Of a stretch of 17,472 nucleotides of DNA, positions 6,879-14,580 are shown piece by piece (the first letter of the stretch is position 1; each line of letters opens with the position of its first letter). The notes under the pieces are model-generated. The model did not search any database, was not told the DNA's origin, and saw nothing but the letters and a program-made list of their open reading frames with translations. The DNA comes from an uncultured Collinsella sp. (GTDB lineage Bacteria; Actinomycetota; Coriobacteriia; Coriobacteriales; Coriobacteriaceae): positions 1 to 17,472 of the forward strand of contig URIA01000051.1 of assembly GCA_900547765.1 (NCBI GenBank). Direction: 5' to 3'. The position numbers and the translations under genes are program-made.

Positions 6879-9107
6879 GTGGCACACAACAAACTGGAGG
6901 CAAACCTCCAAGACCAGCGCGGGCAAGGCGGGCACGGAGCCATCCCCCTCTCCGCTGGCATGCTGCTCGTAACGCTCGGCGTCGTCTATGGCGACATCGG
7001 CACGAGCCCCATGTACACCATGAAATCAATCGTCGCCAACAACGGCGGCATCGGTACCGTCAGCGAGGACATGATCCTGGGCGCGCTTTCGCTCGTCATC
7101 TGGACCATGACGCTCGTGACCACGGTCAAGTACGTGGTAATCGCCATGAAGGCCGACAACCACAACGAAGGCGGCATCTTCGCCCTGTTCAGCCTCGTAC
7201 GCAAGGTGGCACCATGGCTGATTCTGCCCGCCATGATCGGCGGCGCGGCGCTGCTCGCCGACGGCATCCTCACCCCCGCCGTCACGGTCACCACAGCCAT
7301 TGAGGGTCTGCGCACCATCGAATGGGGCCATGCGCTGCTGGGCGACGGCCAGACCAACGTCATCATCATCACCATCATCATTATCTGCGGCCTATTTGCC
7401 ATGCAGCGCGCCGGCACCTCGTCAATCGGCAAGCTCTTCGGCCCGCTCATGACGCTGTGGTTCCTGTTCCTGGCAGGCGCCGGTCTGTTCAACATGCTCG
7501 GCAACCTGTCCATCTTGCGCGCGCTCAACCCCATCCGCGGCATTATGTTCCTGTTCTCGCCCATCAACCATTCGGGCATTATGGTGCTCGGCTTTGTCTT
7601 CCTGTCGACAACCGGCGCCGAGGCCCTCTACTCGGACATGGGCCACGTGGGCAAGGCAAACATCTATGCATCCTGGCCATTTGTTAAGGCGGCCCTTATC
7701 CTCAACTATCTGGGTCAGGGAGCTTGGCTACTCGCCAATAACTCCAACCCCCAGATGCTCGCGATGGATATCGTCAACCCGTTCTATATGATGCTCCCCG
7801 AGCCCCTACGCCCCTTTGCCATCGTGCTTTCGGCCGTGGCGGCCATCATCGCCTCACAGGCGCTCATCACCGGCTCGTTCTCGCTGGTATCCGAGGCAAC
7901 GCGCCTCAACCTTATGCCGCACCTGCGCATCCACTACCCCAGCGACACCAAGGGCCAGCTCTATATTCCGCTCGTCAATAACATCATGTGGGTCGGCTGC
8001 ATCTTCATCGTGCTGCTGTTCCAAAACTCCGAGCGCATGGAGAGTGCCTACGGCCTCGCCATTACCGTGACCATGCTTATGACCACCACGCTTTTGACGA
8101 GCTATATCGCCGGCATTCTCAAGCACAAGCTGGGCGCCTGCGTCTTCGCCCTGCTCTTCGGCGCCATTGAGCTGTGCTTTTTCGCCTCGTGCCTCACCAT
8201 GTTCTTTGACGGCGGCTATGTGATGATCTTCTTGGCCGCACTGCTGTTTGGCCTTATGTATGTGTGGCGTCGCGGCACCGCCATCGAGCGCACGCAGACG
8301 ATTCTGCTGCCCGTCTCCAAGTACATCGACCAGCTCAATCGCCTGCGCAATGACGAGACCTATCCCGTGCTCGCCGACAATCTGGTATTTCTCACCAACA
8401 GCCCCGACCCGCTCACACTCGACCGCGACGTGCTCTATTCCATCCTGGACAAGCACCCCAAGCGCGCCAAGGCATATTGGTTCATCAACGTGCACGTTAC
8501 CGACGAACCCTATACGCACGAGTATTCCGTCGAGACCTTTGGCACGGACTTTTTGTTCCGCGTGCGCCTGGACCTGGGCTTTAAGGTCAACCAGCGCGTC
8601 AACGCCTATCTGCGTCAGATCGTCGGCGACTTGATGGCATCGGGCGAGCTGCCGCCGCAACATCACACCTACTCCATCTACGAGACGCGCGGCAACGTAG
8701 GTGACTTCCGCTTTTGCATGCTGCGCAAGATGCTTGCCCCCGAAACGGACATCAACCGCAATGACCACCGCGTGATGGCCATCAAGTACGCCGTCCGCCG
8801 CGCCTGCGGAAGCCCGGCACGCTGGTACGGTCTCGAGAACTCGGCCATCATCATCGAGTACGTGCCGCTCTTTGCCCGCATGCGCCCGGCCGTCAAACTT
8901 GTGCGCACCCAGGTGCCGCTCGAGGTTCAGATCGAAGAGGCCGAGGAAATGGAGGTCGACATCTTCTCGGACGACTTGGTCAACGGCAACGAGGCCGGCA
9001 AGAGCATGAACGTCGATCCCACCGAGCTGCTCGAGAGCGTCGCCGATACGCCCGAACAGCAACTCGACGGACTCGAGAGCACCCAGTTCAACGACGCCAA
9101 CTTCTAA
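6879..9107 (+). CDS. kup: Kup-type potassium uptake transporter
   Basis: A 742-residue K+ transporter of the KUP/HAK family, which imports K+ with protons. The diagnostic GVVYGDIGTSPMYTMKSI lies at residues 34-51, followed by about 12 membrane segments up to about residue 470 and a large soluble C-terminal domain (about 485-742). Conserved family blocks such as GGIFALFSLVR, GADGILTPAVTV-like (LLADGILTPAVTV) and FLSTTGAEALYSDMGH are visible. E. coli Kup is 622 residues; the extra length is a C-terminal acidic tail rich in Glu and Asp (from EEAEEMEVDIF). I prefer the GTG at 6879, with AAGGGAG five bases upstream, over the in-frame ATG at 6861, which has no ribosome site and lies in a hairpin. 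A strong terminator follows, so it is a single-gene unit. Confidence 0.95.
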   Translation: MAHNKLEANLQDQRGQGGHGAIPLSAGMLLVTLGVVYGDIGTSPMYTMKSIVANNGGIGTVSEDMILGALSLVIWTMTLVTTVKYVVIAMKADNHNEGGIFALFSLVRKVAPWLILPAMIGGAALLADGILTPAVTVTTAIEGLRTIEWGHALLGDGQTNVIIITIIIICGLFAMQRAGTSSIGKLFGPLMTLWFLFLAGAGLFNMLGNLSILRALNPIRGIMFLFSPINHSGIMVLGFVFLSTTGAEALYSDMGHVGKANIYASWPFVKAALILNYLGQGAWLLANNSNPQMLAMDIVNPFYMMLPEPLRPFAIVLSAVAAIIASQALITGSFSLVSEATRLNLMPHLRIHYPSDTKGQLYIPLVNNIMWVGCIFIVLLFQNSERMESAYGLAITVTMLMTTTLLTSYIAGILKHKLGACVFALLFGAIELCFFASCLTMFFDGGYVMIFLAALLFGLMYVWRRGTAIERTQTILLPVSKYIDQLNRLRNDETYPVLADNLVFLTNSPDPLTLDRDVLYSILDKHPKRAKAYWFINVHVTDEPYTHEYSVETFGTDFLFRVRLDLGFKVNQRVNAYLRQIVGDLMASGELPPQHHTYSIYETRGNVGDFRFCMLRKMLAPETDINRNDHRVMAIKYAVRRACGSPARWYGLENSAIIIEYVPLFARMRPAVKLVRTQVPLEVQIEEAEEMEVDIFSDDLVNGNEAGKSMNVDPTELLESVADTPEQQLDGLESTQFNDANF

Positions 9108-9132
9108 CACGCCACCAGCCATTGACGACAAC

Positions 9133-9168
9133 GGCCTCGCATCTCATAAGAGGTGCGAGGCCGTTTTA
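9133..9168 (+). terminator. Rho-independent terminator after kup
   Basis: Stem GGCCTCGCATCTC (9133-9145), loop ATAA, GAGGTGCGAGGCC (9150-9162) with one T-G wobble, followed by GTTTTATG. It separates kup from the converging bile salt hydrolase gene. Confidence 0.88.
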
Positions 9169-9188
9169 TGTCGCAACGGACCAGTGAG

Positions 9189-10154
9189 CTACGAACGGCG
9201 CGGCTCGGGAACCACGAGCCTATCGGGGCTCGCGCCCTCGGCATCCATCAGGCTCACGTAGCGAATCGACGGATCCCCATACATCGCGTAGTAATAATTG
9301 CCCGTGCGCGCGCTAAAGCATCCGGTGTAGATAGTCTTCTCGAACTTGCCATCGCCCATCCTGGACGCTCCCTCGATCATCACCACGCCCTCGAGCGAGC
9401 GGAACATGCGAACGACGTTTTCGGTCTCGCTCTCCTTTTGCGGGTAATTGGCATTGAGGTACGCCGCCTTTACAAAACGGCTCGGCGAATAGCAATCGCC
9501 CGGAATGCCGCGCATGCCGGCACCGGCTCCATAGGGCTTAAGCTCGGCGCCACGCCATGTCGCCGTCTGCGGAAAATCGCTTGTGGCGGTGATATAGGTG
9601 CGCAGGTTTTCCATGTGCCACGGGAAGGTGGGCTGATTGGCAAGGGTGTCGACCGGATCGTCGTATACATGCAGGCCGTCAGCCATCATCTCGACCACGA
9701 TGCTGCGCTGGCTGTCGCCGATAATCCAATGGAGCAGCGACACGCCCAGCCCCTCTCCGGCAGATTTGGCGACAATCACCGTATCGCGCAGCGCAGCCTC
9801 GACCTCGCCGACCGTCGAGAACGTCGCTGCCACCCACAGGGGAAACTCATAGGCTGCGATATTGGTCTTGCCGTCGACAGGGTCCTCGGCATACTCGGCA
9901 TAACCCGGGAAATTGAGACCCGCCACGGCGAGGCCTGCATCGTTGCCGCAGTCGAAGAACATAGGGTAGTTCTTGTAATCGATGCACATACCGATCACCG
10001 CGTGTGCCGCTGTCGCGTCGTCGATAAACGAATACGGAATGTGAAACCCGCGCGGCATCACGCGAACCTGTTGGCCGTAGTCAAAGCTCCAGTCGAGGTT
10101 GCGGCCCAGATACATGTGGCCAGAATTATCGGTAAATCGAATGCTCGTGCACAT
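9189..10154 (-). CDS. Choloylglycine hydrolase (bile salt hydrolase)
   Basis: A 321-residue Ntn-hydrolase of the choloylglycine/penicillin V acylase family. Translation from the ATG at 10154 (AGGAGG four bases upstream) puts the nucleophile Cys at position 2, exposed after Met removal; the longer frame to 10217 would bury it and is rejected. Family catalytic residues align by position: Cys2, Arg18 and Asp21 (LGRNLDW), Asn81 in GLNFPGYA, Asn173 in LANQPTF, Arg226 in SPSRF. Asn at 81 is typical of bile salt hydrolases, where penicillin acylases have Tyr, so deconjugation of glycine- or taurine-linked bile acids is the best prediction. No signal peptide is seen, so it should be cytoplasmic. The gene has its own leader downstream of a terminator. 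Confidence 0.9.
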   Translation of the reverse strand: MCTSIRFTDNSGHMYLGRNLDWSFDYGQQVRVMPRGFHIPYSFIDDATAAHAVIGMCIDYKNYPMFFDCGNDAGLAVAGLNFPGYAEYAEDPVDGKTNIAAYEFPLWVAATFSTVGEVEAALRDTVIVAKSAGEGLGVSLLHWIIGDSQRSIVVEMMADGLHVYDDPVDTLANQPTFPWHMENLRTYITATSDFPQTATWRGAELKPYGAGAGMRGIPGDCYSPSRFVKAAYLNANYPQKESETENVVRMFRSLEGVVMIEGASRMGDGKFEKTIYTGCFSARTGNYYYAMYGDPSIRYVSLMDAEGASPDRLVVPEPRRS

Positions 10155-10217
10155 AGCGCCTCCTAGCTTTACGTTCTTGCTAAGGTCATTGTCACCAAAC
10201 AAAAAGGCGCTAAACAC

Positions 10218-10255
10218 AAAAGCCCGGACATGACAACAATGTCACGCCCGGACTT
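10218..10255 (-). terminator. Terminator of the second deformylase-like gene
   Basis: Read on the minus strand: AAGTCCGGGC (10255-10246) pairs with GTCCGGGCTT (10229-10220), two pairs being G-T wobbles, with an inner TGACA/TGTCA stem, followed by TTGTGTTT (the stem itself ends in two T's). It lies between the deformylase-like gene and the bile salt hydrolase gene, so the two are probably separate units. Confidence 0.75.
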
Positions 10256-10296
10256 ACACAAGCAAGATAAACTCAACCAATTCAACCCCGCAGGTC

Positions 10297-10405
10297 GTCT
10301 AAGGGGTCAAAGTGCCGCAGATTGCCACGAAAGAGGAGCGAAGCGTACTTAAGGTACGCGAGCGACGATTGAGCGGCAAGGTGCGGTGCTTTGATCCCCT
10401 TAGAC
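10297..10405. repeat. Long imperfect inverted repeat (about 109 bases)
   Basis: Outer arms GTCTAAGGGG (from 10297) and CCCCTTAGAC (to 10405) continue as TCAAAG/CTTTGA after a one-base bulge. Inner matches are CCGCA/TGCGG and TTGCC/GGCAA, and the tip is a perfect GCGTAC-TTAAG-GTACGC (10343-10359). The whole could fold into one long hairpin. It overlaps the last codon and the stop of the deformylase-like gene (stop at 10400-10402). It encodes nothing and resembles a repeated extragenic palindrome or small MITE-like element. Copy number in the genome cannot be seen here. Confidence 0.7.
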
Positions 10406-10819
10406 CAACTTGCCGAGACAGTGGTCGATCATATGCTGGATCATTTGTGCCTCAAAACCCGCGTAGTCGCGGCGGCACTCCTTCATCTTGCCGTCGACGA
10501 TCTGGTCAAAGGCAACCTTGCACTTGATATAGCGCGTGGACTTGGTGACCTCCTCGTGCGTCAGGCAGCTCTCCTCCATCTTGCTGGCGCCCAGGCCAAA
10601 CACCAGACGGGGGTTGTAGAGCACGTGGGGCTCGCCGGCGTCGTCCAGGTAGACGCAGACCTTCTTGGTAACGCCAATCTGGTTAGCGGCAAGGCAGCCG
10701 GCATCGTCGAGCGACTTGATGGTATCGATCAGGTCCTGAGCAACCGACTCGTCCTCGACGGTCGCAACCTCGCAACGCTGGGACAGGATAGCCTCGTCGT
10801 GGCAAAGCTCTTTAATCAT
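10400..10819 (-). CDS. Peptide-deformylase-like protein lacking catalytic Glu
   Basis: A 139-residue deformylase-fold protein, paralogous to the product of 2664-3074. Motif 1 is CLAANQIG with the catalytic Gln47 present; motif 2 is EESCLT with the metal-ligand Cys85; motif 3 is QHMIDH, with both His (129, 133) present but Met130 in place of the general-base Glu found in canonical HExxH deformylases. Loss of this Glu is expected to cripple hydrolysis, so it may be inactive, a regulator, or use another mechanism. The ATG at 10819 is chosen because GGAGG lies five bases before it; the in-frame ATG at 10831 sits against that ribosome site. TATACT at 10853-10858 (minus) is a plausible -10. The stop codon lies inside a long inverted repeat. 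Confidence 0.85.
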   Translation of the reverse strand: MIKELCHDEAILSQRCEVATVEDESVAQDLIDTIKSLDDAGCLAANQIGVTKKVCVYLDDAGEPHVLYNPRLVFGLGASKMEESCLTHEEVTKSTRYIKCKVAFDQIVDGKMKECRRDYAGFEAQMIQHMIDHCLGKLV

Positions 10820-10852
10820 ACGTTCCTCCATAGGGGTCGTTGTAACCGCTTA

Positions 10853-10858
10853 AGTATA
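10853..10858 (-). promoter_or_regulatory. -10 box of the second deformylase-like gene
   Basis: Reads TATACT on the minus strand, about 35 bases before the start codon. The -35 is weak. On the other strand TATAGT at 10952-10957 may serve the divergent purine permease. Confidence 0.4.
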
Positions 10859-11012
10859 CGGTACCCACACATTTTCATGCGATAAATACCGTCCGTCTGT
10901 TACAAAGCGCCGAACATCAACATGCGAGGAACAGCAAGGTTGTAAAGACGATATAGTAAGTGAGTTCGTGTCAATCGGCCTAAACTCGGAGCCGAACAAG
11001 GAAAGGGTATGC

Positions 11013-12326
11013 ATGGACGAACTTTTTCACGTCAGTGAGCGCAAGTCCACAATCGGGACCGAACTTCGCGCTGGACTGACAACATTCCTGGCGATGGCCT
11101 ACATCATCGCCGTCAACCCCGCAGTGCTCTCGGGCGCTGGCATCGATGCGGGAGCGCTCGCCTGCGCCACCTGCCTGGGCGCCGGCATCATGACCATCTG
11201 CATGGGCATCTTCGCCAACCGCCCGCTCGCCTGTGCGTCGGGTCTGGGCATCAACGCCATGATTGCGGGCATCGCCACCACCATGTGCGGCGGCGACTGG
11301 CACGTGGCCATGAGCGTTATCTTCCTCGAGGGCGTCGTCATCTTGCTGCTCGTCCTTTGCGGCCTGCGCGAGGCCATCATGGACGCCATCCCCGTGGTCC
11401 TGCGCCACGCCATCTCGGTGGGTCTGGGCCTGTTTATCGCCATGATCGGCCTGTGCGACGCCGGCATCATCACCGCTGGCGCCGGTACGCTCGTCGGCCT
11501 GGGCGACATCGCCTCCCCCACCTTTATCGTCGGCATCATCTCCATCGTCGTGACGGTTGCCCTGGCTTCCCGCAACGTGCCGGGCTCGCTGCTCATCGGC
11601 ATCATCGTCGCCGTTATCGCCGGAATCCCGCTGGGCGTCACCCATGCGCCCGAGGGCCTCATCGCACCGCTCGACTTCTCGACCTTCGGCGCCCCGTTTG
11701 CCAGCACTGCCGACGGCAACCTTGCCATCGTGAAGGTCCTGACCGACCCGATGCTGCTCGTCGTTGCCTTCTCGCTGCTCATGAGCGACTTCTTCGACAC
11801 CATGGGCACCGCGATGGCCGTCGCCAAGCAGGGCGAGTTCTTGACCGAGGACGGCAATGTCGAGGACATCCGTCCCATCCTGGTCGTCGACTCCGTGGCC
11901 GCTGCTGCCGGTGGCTTTATGGGCGTCTCCTCCATCACTACCTTCGTCGAGTCCACCTCTGGCGCTGCCGACGGTGGTCGCACGGGCCTCACCTCCGTCA
12001 CCACCGGCGTGCTGTTCATTCTCGCCGCGTTCTTCTCCCCCATCGTCACCATCGTTTCCAGTGCCGCCACCTGCGGTGCTCTGGTCTACGTCGGCTACCT
12101 CATGATGAGCGAGGCCTCCGAGATCGACTGGTCCGACGTGTCGCAGGGCTTCCCGGCGTTCATGATTGTCGCCGGCGTGCCCTTCACCTACTCCATCTCT
12201 GCCGGCATTGGTCTGGGCTTTATCGCCTACGTGGTCGTCGCGCTCTTTAAGGGCGAGGCCTCCAAGATCAAGCCGCTCATGTGGATCGCAGCCCTCGCCT
12301 TCCTCGTCTACTTCTTTGTAGCGTAG
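11013..12326 (+). CDS. NCS2 purine permease (AzgA/PbuG type)
   Basis: A 437-residue inner-membrane permease of the AzgA branch of nucleobase transporters, which import adenine, guanine or hypoxanthine with protons. The N-terminus FHVSERKSTIGTELRAGLTT and FLAMAYIIAVNPAVL is diagnostic of this branch. MSDFFDTMGTAMAVA (about residues 255-269) and SSITTFVESTSGAADGGRTG (about 306-325) are the conserved substrate-site segments. About 12-14 hydrophobic segments are present and the length is normal (430-450). The ATG at 11013 follows AAGGAAAGGG; the frame is open to 10968 without a ribosome site. I saw no purine riboswitch in the 193-base gap upstream. The last 14 codons reappear 2050 bases downstream as part of a tandem duplication. 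Confidence 0.92.
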   Translation: MDELFHVSERKSTIGTELRAGLTTFLAMAYIIAVNPAVLSGAGIDAGALACATCLGAGIMTICMGIFANRPLACASGLGINAMIAGIATTMCGGDWHVAMSVIFLEGVVILLLVLCGLREAIMDAIPVVLRHAISVGLGLFIAMIGLCDAGIITAGAGTLVGLGDIASPTFIVGIISIVVTVALASRNVPGSLLIGIIVAVIAGIPLGVTHAPEGLIAPLDFSTFGAPFASTADGNLAIVKVLTDPMLLVVAFSLLMSDFFDTMGTAMAVAKQGEFLTEDGNVEDIRPILVVDSVAAAAGGFMGVSSITTFVESTSGAADGGRTGLTSVTTGVLFILAAFFSPIVTIVSSAATCGALVYVGYLMMSEASEIDWSDVSQGFPAFMIVAGVPFTYSISAGIGLGFIAYVVVALFKGEASKIKPLMWIAALAFLVYFFVA

Positions 12327-12350
12327 GCGCAAGATTCGCAATACCAAACA

Positions 12351-12393
12351 GCAAAGCGCGGAGTCGCATCGAGCGGCTCCGCGCTTTGCTTTT
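12351..12393 (+). terminator. Terminator of the purine permease gene
   Basis: GCAAAGCGCGGAG (12351-12363) pairs perfectly with CTCCGCGCTTTGC (12377-12389), extended by CGC/GCG near the loop, then TTTT. A diverged copy is at 14403-14440. Confidence 0.9.
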
Positions 12394-12506
12394 AAAGCCA
12401 GGCACCACACGGACACGCGATGTATTGCTTCGCAAGTTTTGGACGTTTTGCTCTCCAAACGGCACTACCGCCGGCTACATCCTGCAGATATGCTGGATAT
12501 AACCGC

Positions 12507-12517
12507 ATAGGCCCTAT
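12507..12517 (+). promoter_or_regulatory. Conserved palindrome before surface-protein gene 1
   Basis: ATAGGCCCTAT, a palindrome around a central C, sits 16 bases before the ATG. The same 11 bases occur at 14554-14564 before the second gene, although flanking bases differ. It could be an operator or an mRNA hairpin near the ribosome site; function unknown. A TATAAC -10-like match at 12498-12503 is not kept in copy 2. Confidence 0.35.
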
Positions 12518-12533
12518 GAGGATGGGAGTAACC

Positions 12534-14309
12534 ATGGCCGCCTTGTTCACGACCCCCAAGCGCAATGACAAAACCTCTGGAGCCCATTTTGTCGAGCCCG
12601 ACCTGCGCCGTCGCACGCTGCTCGCACACGGCAGCTGGCGCCGCGTGACGCGCCGCATCGTTGTAGGCGCCGTATGCGCGCTTACGGTAAGCTCGCTGCT
12701 CATGCCGAGCATCTCGCTCGCAGCCGAGTGGGTGGACGTTGGCGGCGTCCGCCACGAAGCGGCCGCGGGCCCCACGGGAGACGCCGCCGGTACCTGGTCA
12801 TGGGATGGCGCCGATGACATGAAGCTCAACGGCTATAACGGCGGCGCGATCGAGGCAGCGGGCAAGCTCAACGTGAGCTACGAGGGCAACAACACTGTCA
12901 CTAACGACGACGGCCGCGGCATCAAGGTTAAGGATGGCGCGAACGAGAACGCCGAGCTTAATATTCAGGGCGACGCGTCCAGCACGCTCAACGTGACATC
13001 TTCTCGTGACGCCATCACTTCCGTCGGCAACATCAACATCGACGGCGCTGGCACTGTCAACGCCACGAGCACCGAGCACGATGCCATCGATGCCGGGGGC
13101 GATGTCACCATCAAGGGCTCGGGAAACGTTAACGCCACGGGCGATTCGGATGGCATCAGGGCCGACGGCAACATCACGATCGACAACAGCGGAATCGTCA
13201 CCGCCAAGGCCACCGAGGATCAGGGTATCGATGCTAACGAGAACCTCATCATAAAGGGCGGCGGCAAGGTAGAGGCAAGCTCTATCGAGGACAATGCGAT
13301 TTGGGCCGACGGCAGTATCGAGATCTCGGGTGGCAGCCAGGTCAAGGCAAGCTCCGAGGAAGACGCCGCCATCGACGGTAAAAACAGCCTCACGGTCACG
13401 AACGCTTCCCTCAACGCAAGTGGCGTTGGGTATGGCATCTATGTCTACAAGGGCATCACGCTCGATGGCGCGACCGTGACGATCCGCGCAAGCTCAGATG
13501 GCGGGGAAGTCAGCGCACTCTTCACCGATGAGGACGACATCGTCATCAAGAACGGCTCGACTGTGGATGCGCTCGCAGAAGGCAGGTTCTCGGTTGCAAT
13601 CTCCACCAGTAATTTCTACTCCGGCGAAGCGGGTGGCCATATCTACATCAGCGACTCCGTTGTCAAGGCCATAGTCCGCTATGCCGAGACCGGCGGCGAC
13701 GGCCCCGACCACTACAGTGGAGACCAAAACGACGAAATCATCCCTGAGTCCGAGGGCCTGAACATCGGCATCTTCGCGCAGACCAGCGAGGGCATCACGC
13801 CCGCGACCATCTCGATCGTCCGCAGCAGGGTCACGGCCGAGGGAGACACGGCGGCAATCTTCGCCCTTGCCATGAGCGCGGACGGCAAGGCGATCGGCAC
13901 CATCGAAATCGAAGGAGCCACCATCCAGACGCCTGAAGGCGGCAAGGTCATTGACTATCGCAACAAGGAAGAACTCAGCGACGGCATCGTCTACGAGGCG
14001 GGTCAAACCATCGGCACGGGCGACGCCGTGATCGACTCCCCCTACAACGAAGCAGTCGCCAAGAGCACGGTCATCGTGCCTCCCGAGGAGACCAAGCCCG
14101 AGGAAAAGCACGGCAAGACCAAGCCCGAGGGTTCCAAGTCCGAGGGCACGAAGACAACCAAGACCGTTGCAGTTGCAGCCAAGGGAGCCAAGACCGTCGG
14201 CAAGCTCGCGGCAACCGGCGACACCTCGAACGCAGCCATCGTGGCAGCCGCCCTTGCGGGAACAGCCGCCATCGCCGCAGGCGCCCTGGCGAGTCGCAAA
14301 CGCTCGTAA
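12534..14309 (+). CDS. Sortase-anchored surface repeat protein, copy 1
   Basis: A 591-residue secreted protein. Residues 1-40 are a long basic leader (RRRTLLAHGSWRRVTRR), 41-60 hydrophobic, with signal peptidase cleavage likely after SLA or SLAA (63/64). Residues about 159-298 hold six 22-24-residue repeats of the form xAIxAxGxIxIxGxGxVxA, which predict a right-handed beta-helix; the preceding TWSWDGADDMKLNGYNGG resembles Cthe_2159-type (DUF4353) carbohydrate-binding proteins. Further beta-helix-like turns run to about 465 (HIYISDSVVKA, ISIVRSRVTAEGD). Then come a Lys/Pro/Glu linker (516-545) and LAATG (558-562), a hydrophobic stretch and RKRS: a class-E-type (LAxTG) sorting signal. The ATG at 12534 has GGGAG five bases upstream. 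Binding to glycan or pectin is inferred from the fold only. It is the first of two tandem paralogues. Confidence 0.88.
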   Translation: MAALFTTPKRNDKTSGAHFVEPDLRRRTLLAHGSWRRVTRRIVVGAVCALTVSSLLMPSISLAAEWVDVGGVRHEAAAGPTGDAAGTWSWDGADDMKLNGYNGGAIEAAGKLNVSYEGNNTVTNDDGRGIKVKDGANENAELNIQGDASSTLNVTSSRDAITSVGNINIDGAGTVNATSTEHDAIDAGGDVTIKGSGNVNATGDSDGIRADGNITIDNSGIVTAKATEDQGIDANENLIIKGGGKVEASSIEDNAIWADGSIEISGGSQVKASSEEDAAIDGKNSLTVTNASLNASGVGYGIYVYKGITLDGATVTIRASSDGGEVSALFTDEDDIVIKNGSTVDALAEGRFSVAISTSNFYSGEAGGHIYISDSVVKAIVRYAETGGDGPDHYSGDQNDEIIPESEGLNIGIFAQTSEGITPATISIVRSRVTAEGDTAAIFALAMSADGKAIGTIEIEGATIQTPEGGKVIDYRNKEELSDGIVYEAGQTIGTGDAVIDSPYNEAVAKSTVIVPPEETKPEEKHGKTKPEGSKSEGTKTTKTVAVAAKGAKTVGKLAATGDTSNAAIVAAALAGTAAIAAGALASRKRS

Positions 14310-14330
14310 ACACTTTTTCGCACAGGACGG

Positions 14331-14376
14331 GTGGATCGCAGCCCTTGCCTTCCCCGTCTACTTCTTCGTAGCGTAA
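14331..14376 (+). pseudogene. Duplicated 3' tail of the purine permease gene
   Basis: These bases encode WIAALAFPVYFFVA and a stop, matching the last 14 residues of the purine permease (WIAALAFLVYFFVA) with one substitution, and the DNA differs at 4 of 46 positions. It has no start or upstream part: a remnant carried along when the surface-protein gene was duplicated. It marks the join of the two copies. Confidence 0.88.
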
Positions 14377-14402
14377 GGGCAAGGCTGCAAAAGCTGAACA
14401 AT

Positions 14403-14440
14403 AAAGCGCGGAGTCGCCATGCGGCCCCGCGCTTTTCTTT
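14403..14440 (+). terminator. Terminator after surface-protein gene 1
   Basis: AAAGCGCGG (14403-14411) pairs with CCGCGCTTT (14427-14435), then TCTTTT. It is the duplicated form of the purine permease terminator, reused here to end the surface-protein transcript. Confidence 0.8.
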
Positions 14441-14553
14441 TAGCGTCGGTCCCTGCGCCGGCGTGCGGCCTATTTCTCCCCCATTTTGGCCATTTTGCCC
14501 TCCAAACGGCACTACCGCCGGCAACATCCAGCAGATACGCTGAACCTAGCCGT

Positions 14554-14564
14554 ATAGGCCCTAT
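14554..14564 (+). promoter_or_regulatory. Conserved palindrome before surface-protein gene 2
   Basis: ATAGGCCCTAT, identical to 12507-12517 and again 16 bases before the ATG. Conservation in both copies while neighbours changed hints at function, but the copies may simply be similar by descent. Confidence 0.35.
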
Positions 14565-14580
14565 GAGAACGGGAGCAACC

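Larger units (their letters stand above)
12281..14330 (+). repeat. Tandem duplication, copy 1 (2050 bp)
   Basis: The unit starts inside the last codons of the purine permease (GTGGATCGCAGCC), spans its terminator, an upstream region and the first surface-protein gene, and ends about 21 bases after that gene's stop. The same order follows directly at 14331. The first 46 bases of the two copies differ at four positions; upstream, signal-peptide and C-terminal parts are the best conserved. Confidence 0.88.

Noticed and set aside
7854..9131. 425-residue minus-strand frame opposite kup
   Set aside because: Antisense shadow of the Kup C-terminal half, low-complexity, no ribosome site; the Kup frame is well supported.
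10155..10217. Longer start for the bile salt hydrolase
   Set aside because: It would bury the nucleophile Cys2 that must be N-terminal, and AGGAGG supports the ATG at 10154.
10820..11012. Purine riboswitch before the purine permease
   Set aside because: The conserved junction and loop-loop bases of the purine aptamer are not visible.
10980..12458. 492-residue minus-strand reading frame opposite the purine permease
   Set aside because: Asp/Gly/His-rich composition typical of the antisense of a G+C-rich membrane protein gene; no family resemblance; the plus strand encodes a clear NCS2 permease.
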